A DNA stretch of 64,000 nt from Sulfuritalea sp. (GCA_030247575.1 JAOTRV010000012.1:53762-117761), one strand, 5' to 3'; positions 18,912-27,617 are shown, numbered from the stretch's first letter. Made by a program: numbers and translations. Notes: generated from the letters alone by a model not told the origin.

Positions 18912-19859
18912 TCAGCGATCATGAGCGTTTGTTGAATGGGTATTGAAATAGGTGCGCACATCGGCGACGTCGCGGGCGATCTGCGCCTTGAGCGCATCCA
19001 GCGAATCGAACTTCGCCTCGTCGCGAAGCTTGTGCAGAAAATTCACGTCGACGTGGGTGCCGTAGATGTCGCGGTCGAAATCCAGCAGGTGGACTTCCAG
19101 CACCGGCTTGAGGCCTTCCTCGACCGTGGGTCGCACGCCGATGTTGGCCGCACCCGGGATCGGCTGCGCGGCGACGCCGGATACCGTCACGGCAAAAACG
19201 CCGGACAGGGGCAGACGCTTGCGCCTGACCTGGATGTTGGCGGTCGGAAACCCGATGGTGCGGCCGAGCTTCTTGCCATCCATGACGCGCCCGGCGATGA
19301 CGAAGGCACGTCCGAGCAATTGCTCGGCGCGCTCTATGTCGCCGCCGGCCAGCGCGTCGCGCACCGCCGAACTGGAAACGCGGAGCCCGCCGAAATCGAC
19401 GGTGTGCATGGCCTCGACCACGAAGCGATGCTGGCGGCCGGCCTGCTGCAGCAGCGCGAAGTCTCCAACGCGGCCCTTGCCGAAGCGGAAATCGTCGCCA
19501 ATGATCAGATGCCGCACCGACAGCCCGCGCACCAGGATGTTCTCGATGAACTCGCCGGCGGTATGCGCCGCGAACTTGCGGTTGAAACGGCAGACATGCA
19601 CGCGATCGACGCCGCATTCGGCGAGCAGTTCGAACTTGTCGCGCAGGCTGGCCAGACGCGCCGGCGCCTGATCCGGCGCGAACAGTTCGCGCGGATGCGG
19701 CTCGAAAGTGAGCACGGTCGCCGGCAAGGCGAGTTCGCGCGCCTTGGCCGTCAATTCGGCAAGCAGCGCGCGATGGCCGAGATGCACGCCATCGAAATTG
19801 CCGATGGTCAGCACCGAAGACGTCGCCGCCCGCTCGGGAACACCGCGAAAAACCAGCAT
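18912..19859 (-). CDS. ribF: Bifunctional riboflavin kinase / FAD synthetase
   Basis: Makes FMN from riboflavin and then FAD, in the cytoplasm. The N-terminal nucleotidyltransferase domain has TIGNFDGVHLGHRALL and GDDFRFGKGRVGDFALL; the C-terminal kinase domain has GRTIGFPTANIQ and VEVHLLDFDRDIYG-like LEVHLLDFDRDIYGTHVDV. 315 residues, the usual size. Start ATG 19859 gives the standard MLVFRG N-terminus. It heads the ribF-ileS-lspA-fkpB-ispH unit, with repeat B occupying its 5' leader and repeat A the gap to ileS, an unusual arrangement that may affect folding of the polycistronic mRNA. Confidence 0.96.
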   Translation of the reverse strand: MLVFRGVPERAATSSVLTIGNFDGVHLGHRALLAELTAKARELALPATVLTFEPHPRELFAPDQAPARLASLRDKFELLAECGVDRVHVCRFNRKFAAHTAGEFIENILVRGLSVRHLIIGDDFRFGKGRVGDFALLQQAGRQHRFVVEAMHTVDFGGLRVSSSAVRDALAGGDIERAEQLLGRAFVIAGRVMDGKKLGRTIGFPTANIQVRRKRLPLSGVFAVTVSGVAAQPIPGAANIGVRPTVEEGLKPVLEVHLLDFDRDIYGTHVDVNFLHKLRDEAKFDSLDALKAQIARDVADVRTYFNTHSTNAHDR

Positions 19860-19864
19860 GGGAT

Positions 19865-19992
19865 TTAACGTGAAATAACTCGCTCGGAGCGACTGGTGAT
19901 AGCCGAGCGAAGCGAGCTGACCAGTAGCCTCCCCGCGAGGGGAGGATGGGAGGGGCGGGCCTTCAATTCGCTTTTCGCGTGTTTCATCATCA
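19865..19992 (+). repeat. 128-bp intergenic repeat, copy B
   Basis: Starts 6 nt upstream of the ribF start codon and shares the whole block structure of copy A in the same orientation. It lies between the candidate promoter at 20044 and ribF, so it would be transcribed in the ribF leader. Confidence 0.85.
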
Positions 19993-20043
19993 GGGGTGCC
20001 GTATCACTGTTGCGTGAAAGTAAGGCTGCAGGGAAAGCGGGCG

Positions 20044-20049
20044 ATTATA
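20044..20049 (-). promoter_or_regulatory. Candidate -10 element upstream of ribF
   Basis: TATAAT on the minus strand in the 19993-20111 gap between amiC and repeat B. No convincing -35 is seen at 16-18 nt, so this is a weak call. A GC-rich inverted repeat at about 20062-20098 could terminate amiC just before it. Confidence 0.35.
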
Positions 20050-20111
20050 TCAAGCCGTACCGGCCCGACCCGAAGCGGCAAGGGCCGGGCTGCCGGGGTC
20101 TCGCGCTCGAA

Positions 20112-21386
20112 TCAATCCAGCCGCGCCAGCTTCGACTTGGCCAGCGGCGGATTCCGCGCGAAGTAGCCGCGGATGCCCCTGAGGATGGCCTCGGCCATGC
20201 GGTCCTGATAGGCCTCGTCGTTGAGACGCGCCTCTTCCTCGGGATTGGAGATGAAGGCGGTCTCGATCAGGATCGAGGGAATGTCCGGCGCCTTCAGCAC
20301 GGCGAAACCGGCCTGCTCGACATGGGCCTTGTGCAGCGTGTTGATGCGGCCCAGTTCACCCAGCACGTGCTTGCCCAGCTTGAGGCTGTCGTTGATGGTC
20401 GCCGTCTGCGACAGGTCGAGCAGGGTCCGCGCGAGATAGGGGTCCTTGACGCCGAGGTTCACGCCGCCGACCAGATCCGCGGAGTTTTCCTTGTTGGCCA
20501 GCCAGCGCGCGGCCGAACTCGATGCGCCGTTTTCGGACAGGACGAAGACGCTGGAACCGCGCGCCGTGGACTTGATGAAGGCATCGGCATGCACCGAAAC
20601 GAAGAGATCCGCCTGTACCCGGCGCGCCTTCTGTACGCGCTGGTTCAGAGGAATGAAGTAGTCGCCGTCGCGCGTCAGCACCGAGCGCATGTTGGGCGTG
20701 GCGTCGATCTTTGCCTTCAGCCGCCGCGCCACGGACAGCGTGACGTTCTTCTCATGGCTGCCGCCGCGGCCGATCGCGCCGGGGTCTTCGCCGCCGTGCC
20801 CGGGATCGAGGACGATGGTAACGAGGCGCGCAATCTCGGGTTTGTCCGGGGGTGGCTCGGCCGGTTTCTCCATCGGCCTGGTGCGGCTGTCGAGCGACGA
20901 CTCCGCCTTCAGCGGCGGCTCGCCGGATTTTTCGAGCAAGGCCATCAGCGGATCGATCGGCTCGGCCGGATAGAGATCGAGCACCAGCCGGTGGCCGTAT
21001 TCGCCCACGGGCGGCAGCGAAAACACCTGCGGCTTGACCTCGCCCTTGAGCTCGATGACCAGGCGCACCACGCCCGGCTTGTTGCGCCCGGCGCGGATCA
21101 GCTTGATGTAGGGGTCCGAATCGAGGATCTTCGACGGCAGCATCTGCAGCACGGAATTGAACTCGACGCCTTCGAGATCGACCACCAGCCGCTCCGGGTC
21201 CTTCACCAGCAGATGCGAATACTTGATCGCCTGATCATGTTCCAGCGTTACCCGCGTGTAGTCGCGGGCAGGCCAGACGCGCACGGCGAGAATGCTGCTG
21301 CCTGCCGTGGCGCCAGCGCCGACTCTTGAAACCAGCAGCGTCAGGCTGGCCGCAGCGAACTTGAGGACATCACGCCGGCGAGGCAT
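20112..21386 (-). CDS. amiC: N-acetylmuramoyl-L-alanine amidase, Tat-exported
   Basis: Periplasmic zinc amidase that cuts septal peptidoglycan during cell separation. A twin-arginine signal is visible (PRRRDVLKFAAAS), then an AMIN domain (about residues 40-130, ILAVRVWPARDYTRVTLE) and an Amidase_3 domain (about 195-410). Zinc and catalytic residues: DPGHGGEDPGA, GSHEKNVTL, SVHADAF and LIETAFISNPEEE. Start ATG 21386 is chosen because it places the RR motif at the N-terminus; it overlaps the end of tsaE by 46 nt. Copy 5 of the dispersed motif encodes RVGAGAT at the signal peptide end. Confidence 0.95.
   Translation of the reverse strand: MPRRRDVLKFAAASLTLLVSRVGAGATAGSSILAVRVWPARDYTRVTLEHDQAIKYSHLLVKDPERLVVDLEGVEFNSVLQMLPSKILDSDPYIKLIRAGRNKPGVVRLVIELKGEVKPQVFSLPPVGEYGHRLVLDLYPAEPIDPLMALLEKSGEPPLKAESSLDSRTRPMEKPAEPPPDKPEIARLVTIVLDPGHGGEDPGAIGRGGSHEKNVTLSVARRLKAKIDATPNMRSVLTRDGDYFIPLNQRVQKARRVQADLFVSVHADAFIKSTARGSSVFVLSENGASSSAARWLANKENSADLVGGVNLGVKDPYLARTLLDLSQTATINDSLKLGKHVLGELGRINTLHKAHVEQAGFAVLKAPDIPSILIETAFISNPEEEARLNDEAYQDRMAEAILRGIRGYFARNPPLAKSKLARLD
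21305..21328 (+). repeat. Dispersed 24-bp motif, copy 5 (in amiC signal region)
   Basis: Exact match to the core, followed by AAA as in copy 2. Opposite strand encodes SRVGAGATA near the signal-peptide cleavage site. Confidence 0.85.
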
Positions 21387-21862
21387 GTCCGTCCCCTCGC
21401 ACTGGCGGCTTCGATGCGGGCGACGCGTCCCTCGCCGCCTTTGCCACCGTCGCCCGGCTCCGTGCGCAACTCGATTCGCATATCGGCGGCAGGCAGGTAC
21501 GGCGCGGCCTTGTCGGGCCATTCGACCAGACAAATTCCGCTTCCTGAAAAATATTCGTCGAGACCCGCATCGAGATATTCTTCCGCCTGATTGAATCTAT
21601 AAAAATCAAAGTGATAGAAGTGTAATCCAGAAACCACGTGAACTTCAAGTAGCGTGTAGGTCGGGCTTTTGACCGGGCCGGTGTCGCCGGCGGCACGCAA
21701 CAGGCCGCGCACCAGCGTGGTCTTGCCGGCACCGAGGTCGCCTTCAAGCCAGATCACCATGCCCGGCGCCGGATTTTGGGCAATCGATGCCGCCAGCGCG
21801 GCGCCCAGCGCAAGCGTGGCGGCTTCGTCGGGCAGGGCTAACGTAAGATGTTCGGCATGCAT
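21341..21862 (-). CDS. tsaE: tRNA threonylcarbamoyladenosine biosynthesis ATPase TsaE
   Basis: P-loop ATPase that works with TsaB-TsaD to make t6A37 on tRNAs. Walker A is GDLGAGKTTLVRGLL, followed by the family motifs VKSPTYTLLEVH and YHFDFYRF, and the Walker-B-like ICLVEWPDKA. 173 residues, about 20 more than usual: the tail after ARIEAASARG overlaps the amiC start. Start ATG 21862 is the only ATG giving the family N-terminus. It overlaps the start of divergent queG by 15 nt, so the 5' ends of two genes on opposite strands share DNA. Confidence 0.93.
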   Translation of the reverse strand: MHAEHLTLALPDEAATLALGAALAASIAQNPAPGMVIWLEGDLGAGKTTLVRGLLRAAGDTGPVKSPTYTLLEVHVVSGLHFYHFDFYRFNQAEEYLDAGLDEYFSGSGICLVEWPDKAAPYLPAADMRIELRTEPGDGGKGGEGRVARIEAASARGRTCLAGVMSSSSLRPA

Positions 21863-22945
21863 GGCGATCGGAAAGATTCGGCGACTCTGAAGGAAAACAT
21901 ACGGCGTTGGGGCCGGGAACTCGGCTTCGATGCGATCGGCTTTTCCGGCAGCCGGGTCGACGGCGCCGAAGAGAGCCTGAGCGCATGGCTGACCGCTGGC
22001 TTCCACGGCGAAATGGATTATATGGCCGCGTATGCAACTAGCGCCGGAAACAAGCGCGCCCAGCCCGAACTGCTGCTGCCCGGCACCCGCAGCATCATCA
22101 CCGCGCGCCTGAATTACCGTAGCGCCAGCGTCGACTCCCGCGACATCCTCGCCGATGGCGAACGCGCCTTCGTTTCGCGCTATGCGCTGGGCCGCGACTA
22201 CCACAAGCTGCTGCGCGCCCGCCTGCAGCAACTTGCCGATCGGATCACCAGGGAGATCGGCGATTTCGCCTATCGCGTGTTCACCGATTCCGCCCCCGTG
22301 ATGGAAGTCGGCCTGGCGCGCAACAGCGGGTTGGGCTGGCGCGGCAAGCACACGCTGCTGCTCGAGCGCGAGGCTGGATCGTATTTCTTCCTCGGCGAAA
22401 TCTTCACCGACCTGGCGCTGCCGCCCGACGCGCCGGTAACCGATCACTGCGGCAGCTGCACCGCCTGCATCGAGGCCTGCCCGACCCAGGCCATCGTCGC
22501 GCCCTGGCGCCTCGACGCGCGACTTTGCATTTCCTACCTCAGCATCGAACTCAAGGGCAGCATTCCCGAAGCGCTGCGGCCGCTGCTGGGCAACCGCATC
22601 TACGGCTGCGACGACTGTCAGCTGGCCTGCCCGTGGAATCGCTTCGCGCCCCTGACGCGAGAGAGCGATTTCGCGCCGCGCCACGGCCTCGACCAGGCAA
22701 CGCTGGTGGAACTCTTTGCCTGGAAAGAAAACGAATTCAACGAAAGGCTGGCCGGTTCGCCGATCCGCCGCATCGGCTTCGAGCGCTGGCTGCGCAACAT
22801 CGCCGTGGCGCTGGGCAATGCGCCCTCCAGCGCTGATGTGATCGGTGCCTTGCGCTCACGCGCCGATCATGCGTCGGCACTGGTGCGGGAACATGTGGCG
22901 TGGGCACTGCGGCGACACGGCGCCGCCACCGGAGGCACTGACTAG
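21848..22945 (+). CDS. queG: Epoxyqueuosine reductase
   Basis: Cobalamin-dependent iron-sulfur enzyme that reduces epoxyqueuosine to queuosine in tRNA, the last step of the pathway. Two [4Fe-4S] motifs are visible: CGSCTACIEACP and CDDCQLACPWN. The cofactor-binding core with RYALGRDYHKLLR and KHTLLLEREAGSYFFLGEI is intact. 365 residues. The start could be ATG 21848 or ATG 21857; both overlap the tsaE start. Copy 6 of the dispersed motif sits in a variable loop (YRSASVDSR). The stop overlaps the sseA stop through a shared CTAG. Confidence 0.95.
   Translation: MFGMHGDRKDSATLKENIRRWGRELGFDAIGFSGSRVDGAEESLSAWLTAGFHGEMDYMAAYATSAGNKRAQPELLLPGTRSIITARLNYRSASVDSRDILADGERAFVSRYALGRDYHKLLRARLQQLADRITREIGDFAYRVFTDSAPVMEVGLARNSGLGWRGKHTLLLEREAGSYFFLGEIFTDLALPPDAPVTDHCGSCTACIEACPTQAIVAPWRLDARLCISYLSIELKGSIPEALRPLLGNRIYGCDDCQLACPWNRFAPLTRESDFAPRHGLDQATLVELFAWKENEFNERLAGSPIRRIGFERWLRNIAVALGNAPSSADVIGALRSRADHASALVREHVAWALRRHGAATGGTD
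22117..22140 (+). repeat. Dispersed 24-bp motif, copy 6 (in queG)
   Basis: Exact match to the 20-nt core. Sense strand encodes YRSASVDSR, in a loop between the N-terminal domain and RYALGRDYH. Confidence 0.85.
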
Positions 22946-23784
22946 CCGCGCGCCACCGGCCGCGCCGGGTCGGCGCACCACTCGCTCCACGAGCCCGGAT
23001 ACAGCTTCGAGCCGGAGAAGCCGGCCAGTTCCATCGCCAGCAGATTGTGGCAGGCGGTCACGCCTGAACCGCACTGCTGCACCACTTGCGTCGCCGGACG
23101 ACCAGCGAGCAGCTCGGCGAATTCCGAGCGCAGTTCCGCCGCCGGTTTGAAGAAACAGCCGTCGTCGTCGAGGTTGTCGAAGTAGAAGCGATTCACTGCC
23201 CCGGGAATGTGGCCGCCCACCGGATCGAGCGTTTCGTTCTCGCCGCGGAAGCGTTCCGGGCTGCGCGCATCGAGGATCAGCATGCGATCCGACTGCAGAT
23301 CGGCCAGCACCTGCCCGGCATCGACCGCCATGTCCTGCGGATGTGCCGCGAAATCGCGCGGCGCCACAACAGGCACATACTCTTCCAGCGCCCGCTTGCT
23401 GCGCTTCCAGCCGGCCAGTCCGCCGTCGAGCACCACCACCTTCTCGTGGCCCAGCCAGCGCAACATCCACCACAGGCGCGACGCAAAAATGCCGCCTTCA
23501 TTGTCGTAGGCCACCACTTGCGTCGATGCGTCGACGCCGCAGGCCGCCATGCGCCGCGCAAAGCTCTCCCGATCAGGCAGCGGATGGCGACCGTTGCGCC
23601 CGTCCTTGGCGCCCGAGAGATCATCGTCGAGATGCAGGAACAGCGCCCCGGGAATGTGGCCGCGGGTATAGGCCTGGCGGCCGTATTCCGTGTTCTTCAG
23701 GTCATGGCGGCAGTCGAAGACGCGCCATTCCGGATGCGCGGCGAGCTCTTCGACGCTGACCAGCACATGTGCCGACCCGCTCAT
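22942..23784 (-). CDS. sseA: 3-mercaptopyruvate/thiosulfate sulfurtransferase
   Basis: Two-domain rhodanese-fold sulfurtransferase in the cytoplasm. The first domain has FDCRHDLKNTEYGRQAY and GHIPGALFLHLDDDLSG; the second carries the catalytic cysteine in QQCGSGVTACHN, the loop CGSGVT being typical of mercaptopyruvate-type enzymes, and LDARSPERFRGENETLDP. 280 residues. Starts ATG 23784, overlapping the stop of the STAS-like gene (TGATG). Substrate preference is inferred from the active-site loop. Confidence 0.9.
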   Translation of the reverse strand: MSGSAHVLVSVEELAAHPEWRVFDCRHDLKNTEYGRQAYTRGHIPGALFLHLDDDLSGAKDGRNGRHPLPDRESFARRMAACGVDASTQVVAYDNEGGIFASRLWWMLRWLGHEKVVVLDGGLAGWKRSKRALEEYVPVVAPRDFAAHPQDMAVDAGQVLADLQSDRMLILDARSPERFRGENETLDPVGGHIPGAVNRFYFDNLDDDGCFFKPAAELRSEFAELLAGRPATQVVQQCGSGVTACHNLLAMELAGFSGSKLYPGSWSEWCADPARPVARG

Positions 23785-24134
23785 CAGTTGCCTTCGGCGA
23801 GCCAGGCGCGGGCCTCGGCCTCATCCTCGAAAACCGTCACGTCGGCATTCACGAACAATTGCTCCAGCCACGCGCTCCAGGCCACCCACTGACTCTCGGT
23901 GATCACGGCAATGCGCTTGAAGTCGCCCGCGTGCTGCCGCGAAAAGCGAATCTCCTCCCATGCCACGTCGACCGTGAAGTCCGCCATGTCGCGCAGATCG
24001 ACCAGCAGATTGACCGGCCCGGAAAACTTGATTTCGTGAAGGACCAGTTCCTCGAATTCCTTGAAATCGGCCAGAGTGAATTCGCCGAACACGGCGAATT
24101 CGACCAGCTGGTCGTGATTTTGTGTCGTGATCAT
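23784..24134 (-). CDS. SpoIIAA/STAS-like small protein
   Basis: 116-residue cytoplasmic protein with the SpoIIAA-like (STAS/SEC14-type) fold signature: VEFAVFGEFTLADFKEFEEL, VNLLVDLRDMADFTVDVAWEE and a C-terminal VFEDEAEARAWLAEG. Members of this family are small acidic proteins of unknown or signalling function. AAGGAG lies 8 nt upstream of ATG 24134. It is translationally coupled to sseA, so a role with sulfur transfer is possible but not shown. Confidence 0.8.
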   Translation of the reverse strand: MITTQNHDQLVEFAVFGEFTLADFKEFEELVLHEIKFSGPVNLLVDLRDMADFTVDVAWEEIRFSRQHAGDFKRIAVITESQWVAWSAWLEQLFVNADVTVFEDEAEARAWLAEGN

Positions 24135-24235
24135 TTTGAATCTCCTTGGCAGGAAGAATAATCAGCGGCGGCTGAAAAGACAATCAAAACCCTGCCGGAA
24201 TTTTCTGCAGCCAATCAACCGGAACATCTGCACGG

Positions 24236-24266
24236 CAAAAGAAAAGGGCCCGCAAGCGGGCCCTTT
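24236..24266 (-). terminator. Terminator of the HU gene
   Basis: An 11-bp stem (AAAGGGCCCGC/GCGGGCCCTTT, 24243-24253 with 24256-24266) is followed on the minus strand by TTTTCTTTT. It lies 18 nt after the HU stop. Confidence 0.93.
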
Positions 24267-24283
24267 CGGCGGAAGCTTCACGC

Positions 24284-24574
24284 TTACTTCTTTGCCTTCT
24301 TGCCGCTGACTGCCTGCTTGAAGCCGGCACCTGCGCTGAATTTCGGCACGGTCGTCGCGGGGATCTTGATCGTCGCGCCGGTCTTGGGATTCTTGCCGGT
24401 ACGCGCCGCGCGCTTGGCCGACTTGAACGTGCCGAAACCCACAAGGGTGACGTTATCCCCCTTGGATACCGCCTTCACAACCGCAGCCATGATCCCGTCG
24501 AGGGCCTTGCCCGCGGCAGCCTTGCTAATGTCGGCTTCCTTGGCGGCGATTTCAATCAGTTCAGCTTTATTCAT
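24284..24574 (-). CDS. hupB: DNA-binding protein HU
   Basis: Nucleoid protein that bends and compacts DNA as a dimer. It starts MNKAELIEIAAKEADISKAA and has the beta-arm region VGFGTFKSAKRAARTGKNP with KIPATTVPKFSAG. 96 residues with a short lysine-rich tail (KKAKK), slightly longer than E. coli HU. GGAGG lies upstream of the ATG; the gene has its own promoter and terminator, so it is a single-gene unit. hupB and hupA types cannot be separated from sequence alone. Confidence 0.96.
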   Translation of the reverse strand: MNKAELIEIAAKEADISKAAAGKALDGIMAAVVKAVSKGDNVTLVGFGTFKSAKRAARTGKNPKTGATIKIPATTVPKFSAGAGFKQAVSGKKAKK

Positions 24575-24622
24575 GCTTTATATTCCTCCGGTAATTTTTT
24601 GAGGGCAGCCCGCCCAAAAAAG

Positions 24623-24653
24623 ATTCTAAACCCGTTCGCCATCGCTTGTGCAA
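24623..24653 (-). promoter_or_regulatory. Candidate promoter of the HU gene
   Basis: On the minus strand TTGCAC (24648-24653) and TAGAAT (24623-24628) are separated by 19 nt, a little long for sigma-70. It lies about 50 nt upstream of the HU start and downstream of the mnmA stop. Confidence 0.5.
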
Positions 24654-24670
24654 GGACTTTATGCACACTC

Positions 24671-25771
24671 TCAGGCGCTCGGCGCCTCGTGTGTTGCAAT
24701 GATGCCGCCGCCCAGACACACCCGCGATTCGTAGAGCACCACTGATTGTCCGGGCGTCACCGCCCATTGCGGCGCAGCAAAAACCACTTCGCACTCCTCT
24801 GCAGAAACACGCTCGACCTCGCACGCGGCATCCGGCTGGCGATAGCGCGTCTTGGCCGCGTAGACCCAGTGCGTGTGCGGCGCGCGTCCCGAAACCCAGG
24901 AAAGATCCTTCGCCACCAGGCTGCCCGAGAGCAGCGCGGGATGCTCGTGGCCCTGCACCACCCAGAGGATGTTGCCCGCCATGTCCTTGCCGGCGACGAA
25001 CCACGGTTCCTCCGGCGCGCCCTTGACGCCGCCGATGCCGAGGCCCTCACGCTGGCCGAGCGTGTAATACATCAGCCCCTCGTGACTGCCCACCATCCGA
25101 TCGGTGCCGAGCACGCGGATCTCGCCCGGCTGCTTCGGCAGATAGCGCGCCAGAAACTCACGGAAGGGCCGCTCGCCGATGAAGCAGATGCCGGTCGAGT
25201 CCTTGCGCGCATGGTTGGGCAGGCCGGCCTCTTCGGCGATCTTGCGCACATCGCGCTTGTACAGATGCCCCACCGGAAACAGCGTCTTCGCCAGCTGCGC
25301 CTGGTTCAGCCGATGCAGAAAATAGCTCTGGTCCTTGGTGCCGTCTTCGGCCTTGAGCAGCTGCCATTCGCCGAGAAACTCGCGCACCTGGGCATAGTGG
25401 CCGGTGGCGATCTTCTCGGCGCCGAGCGCGAGCGCGTGATCGAGAAAGGCCTTGAACTTGATTTCCGAATTGCACAGCACATCGGGATTCGGCGTGCGGC
25501 CGGCCTGATACTCGCGCAGAAAATCGGCGAATACCCGCTCGCGGTATTCGGCGGAGAAGTTCACGGCCTCGAACTCGATGCCGATCACATCCGCGGCGGC
25601 GGCGGCATCGACCAGATCCTGGCGCGAGGAGCAGTATTCGTCGGTATCGTCGCCCTCCCAGTTCTTCATGAACAGGCCGATGACTTCGTAGCCTTCGCGC
25701 TTGAGCAGCAGCGCCGCAACCGAAGAATCGACGCCGCCGGACAAGCCGACAATGATTTTCCCCTTGGACAT
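24671..25771 (-). CDS. mnmA: tRNA-specific 2-thiouridylase MnmA
   Basis: Thiolates U34 of tRNA-Lys, -Glu and -Gln using sulfur relayed from IscS and TusE. PP-loop [11 protein letters not shown] at residues 9-19, catalytic cysteines in [12 protein letters not shown] and DSTGICFIG, and the [20 protein letters not shown] segment are intact. 366 residues. Start ATG 25771 gives the family N-terminus MSKGKIIVG; the longer frame upstream is within nudJ spacing and not used. It begins 5 nt after nudJ, the same pair order as in E. coli. Confidence 0.97.
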   Translation of the reverse strand: MSKGKIIVGLSGGVDSSVAALLLKREGYEVIGLFMKNWEGDDTDEYCSSRQDLVDAAAAADVIGIEFEAVNFSAEYRERVFADFLREYQAGRTPNPDVLCNSEIKFKAFLDHALALGAEKIATGHYAQVREFLGEWQLLKAEDGTKDQSYFLHRLNQAQLAKTLFPVGHLYKRDVRKIAEEAGLPNHARKDSTGICFIGERPFREFLARYLPKQPGEIRVLGTDRMVGSHEGLMYYTLGQREGLGIGGVKGAPEEPWFVAGKDMAGNILWVVQGHEHPALLSGSLVAKDLSWVSGRAPHTHWVYAAKTRYRQPDAACEVERVSAEECEVVFAAPQWAVTPGQSVVLYESRVCLGGGIIATHEAPSA

Positions 25772-25776
25772 GATGT

Positions 25777-26229
25777 TCAACCGTAGTGCCGCAGAAGATC
25801 GAGCGGGAAGCGCCGCCCGGCGAGGTAGTCGTCCACGCACTGCCACACCAGGGGACTGCGATGGCGATCGGCGCTGGCGCGAATTTCGTCCGGCGTCATC
25901 CAGACCGCACGCAGGATCCCGGTGTCGAGTACCCGGTCAGCATCATGCGCGCCCAGCTCGCCGGAGAACGCGAAGCGCAGATAGGTAATGTCGCCCTGCG
26001 GCCGCGGCCATTGGTAGACGCCAACCAGCGAGGTCGGCGTGAAGCCCCACGCGGTCTCTTCCAGCGCTTCGCGGGCGCACGCCGCGACCAGGGATTCGCC
26101 TTCATCGAGGTGGCCGGCGGGCTGATTGAAGCGCAGACCATCGTCGGTCTCTTCCTCCACCAGCAGGAAGCGACCCTCGCGCTCGATCAGCGCTGCCACG
26201 GTCACATTGGGTTTCCAGACACGATTCAT
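25777..26229 (-). CDS. nudJ: Nudix phosphatase NudJ
   Basis: Cytoplasmic Nudix hydrolase, 150 residues. The Nudix box reads [20 protein letters not shown], matching GX5EX7REUXEEXGU. In E. coli NudJ dephosphorylates HMP-PP and nucleoside di/triphosphates; the next gene there is also mnmA, as here. N-terminus [18 protein letters not shown] and the C-terminal [20 protein letters not shown] support NudJ. Divergent from ilvE with a 63-nt gap. Confidence 0.9.
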   Translation of the reverse strand: MNRVWKPNVTVAALIEREGRFLLVEEETDDGLRFNQPAGHLDEGESLVAACAREALEETAWGFTPTSLVGVYQWPRPQGDITYLRFAFSGELGAHDADRVLDTGILRAVWMTPDEIRASADRHRSPLVWQCVDDYLAGRRFPLDLLRHYG

Positions 26230-26292
26230 CCGCGCATTTTAGCGCCCCTGCTAAAATCACGGTCTCATTCAACGCAATGCTGGAGACCCACC

Positions 26293-27213
26293 ATGTCCAT
26301 GGCCGACCGTGACGGCTTCATCTGGTACGACGGCAAGCTCGTGCCCTGGCGCGATGCCACCACCCATGTGCTGACGCATTCGCTGCACTACGGCCTCGCC
26401 GTATTCGAAGGCGTGCGCGCCTACAAGACCGTCTCCGGCACCGCGATCTTCCGCCTCAAGGAACACACCGACCGGCTGTTCAACTCGGCGCACATCTACC
26501 GCATGCCGATGCCTTACGACAAGGCGACGCTGATCGAGGCGCACAAGGAGGTCGTGCGCTCCAACAAGCTCGAATCCTGCTATCTGCGGCCGATCGCCTT
26601 CTACGGATCGGAAAAGATGGGCGTCAGCCCGCGCGGCGCGGCCACGCATGTATCGATCGCGGCCTGGCCCTGGGGCGCCTACCTCGGCGAGGAGGGCATG
26701 GAAAAGGGCATCCGCGTCAAGACTTCCAGCTATTCGCGGCACCACGTGAACGTCAACATGGCGCGCGCCAAGTTCGCCGGCACCTACGCCAACTCGATCC
26801 TGGCCAACATGGAAGCCACCGAGGACGGCTACGACGAAGCGCTGCTGCTCGACGTCGACGGCTTCGTCGCCGAAGGCGCAGGCGAGAACCTGTTCGTGAT
26901 CAAGGACGGCGTGATTTACGAACCCGAAATCGCCTCGGCGCTGATGGGCATCACGCGCAACACGGTCATCACGCTGGCCGCCGAGCTCGGCTACCAGGTC
27001 ATCGCCAAGCGCCTGACACGGGACGACATCTACATTGCCGACGAAGCCTTCTTCACCGGCACGGCGGCGGAAGTCACGCCGATCCGCGAGCTCGACAACC
27101 GCACCATCGGCGCCGGCAGCCGCGGGCCGATCACGACCAAAATCCAGAGCCTGTTCTTCGACGTGGTGAACGGCAAGGTGCCGGCCCACGCCGACTGGCT
27201 GAGCTACATCTGA
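26293..27213 (+). CDS. ilvE: Branched-chain amino acid aminotransferase
   Basis: PLP enzyme of fold type IV that interconverts branched-chain amino acids and keto acids. It starts MSMADRDGFIWYDGKLVPW, with HSLHYGLAVFEGVRAYK, the PLP lysine region RHHVNVNMARAKFAGTYANS (catalytic Lys in ARAKFAG) and EGAGENLFVIKDG. 306 residues, normal. Start ATG 26293 has GGAG upstream; a longer upstream frame antisense to nudJ is rejected. Followed by repeat C. Confidence 0.95.
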   Translation: MSMADRDGFIWYDGKLVPWRDATTHVLTHSLHYGLAVFEGVRAYKTVSGTAIFRLKEHTDRLFNSAHIYRMPMPYDKATLIEAHKEVVRSNKLESCYLRPIAFYGSEKMGVSPRGAATHVSIAAWPWGAYLGEEGMEKGIRVKTSSYSRHHVNVNMARAKFAGTYANSILANMEATEDGYDEALLLDVDGFVAEGAGENLFVIKDGVIYEPEIASALMGITRNTVITLAAELGYQVIAKRLTRDDIYIADEAFFTGTAAEVTPIRELDNRTIGAGSRGPITTKIQSLFFDVVNGKVPAHADWLSYI

Positions 27214-27241
27214 CGCGATCGACCGAGAGAAACGCTCGCCG

Positions 27242-27367
27242 ATGATGAAACACGCGAAAGGCGAATTGATGGCCCGCCCCTCCCATCCTCCCCTCGCGGG
27301 GAGGCAACTGATTTGCTCGCTTCGCTCGGCTGTCACCAGTCCCTTCGAACCAGTTGTTCTACGTTAA
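27242..27367 (-). repeat. 126-bp intergenic repeat, copy C
   Basis: Same element as copies A and B but in inverse orientation, filling the gap between ilvE and the zinc-finger gene. The right arm (CGCGTGTTTCATCATC and the CCCCGCGAGGGG hairpin) is almost unchanged; the left arm is more diverged. Confidence 0.82.
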
Positions 27368-27387
27368 TTGACATCCAGAGGTCGAAC

Positions 27388-27594
27388 ATGTCCACTCTCG
27401 ACGAATCGCAACGCCAGGTTGCCGTTACCGCCCACGATCTGCCGCTGGCCTGCCCGCGTCCCGACGCCCCGCTCTGGGCCCGCCATCCGCGCGTCTTCAT
27501 CGACGTGCTGAAAAGCGCGTCGGGCGAAGCGGCCTGCCCCTACTGCGGCACGCAATACCGCTTCACCGGCGAGCGCCCCAAGGGTCATCACTGA
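27388..27594 (+). CDS. Zinc-finger domain protein (zf-CHCC type)
   Basis: 68-residue protein with one metal site of the CHCC type: Cys in LACPRPD, His in ARHPRVFIDV, and the pair CPYCG near the C-terminus. Relatives are the NDUFS6-like zinc proteins often encoded next to ilvE in betaproteobacteria; function unknown in bacteria. AGAGG precedes ATG 27388. Lies between ilvE and a heptosyltransferase gene on the same strand. Confidence 0.85.
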   Translation: MSTLDESQRQVAVTAHDLPLACPRPDAPLWARHPRVFIDVLKSASGEAACPYCGTQYRFTGERPKGHH

Positions 27595-27617
27595 GCAGTT
27601 CTGGTTCGCCTACGCAC

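Noticed and set aside
18773-19010. Small open frames reading [19 protein letters not shown] in the 128-bp repeats
   Set aside because: They recur only because the repeat recurs, in both orientations, with no ribosome sites; treated as repeat, not genes.
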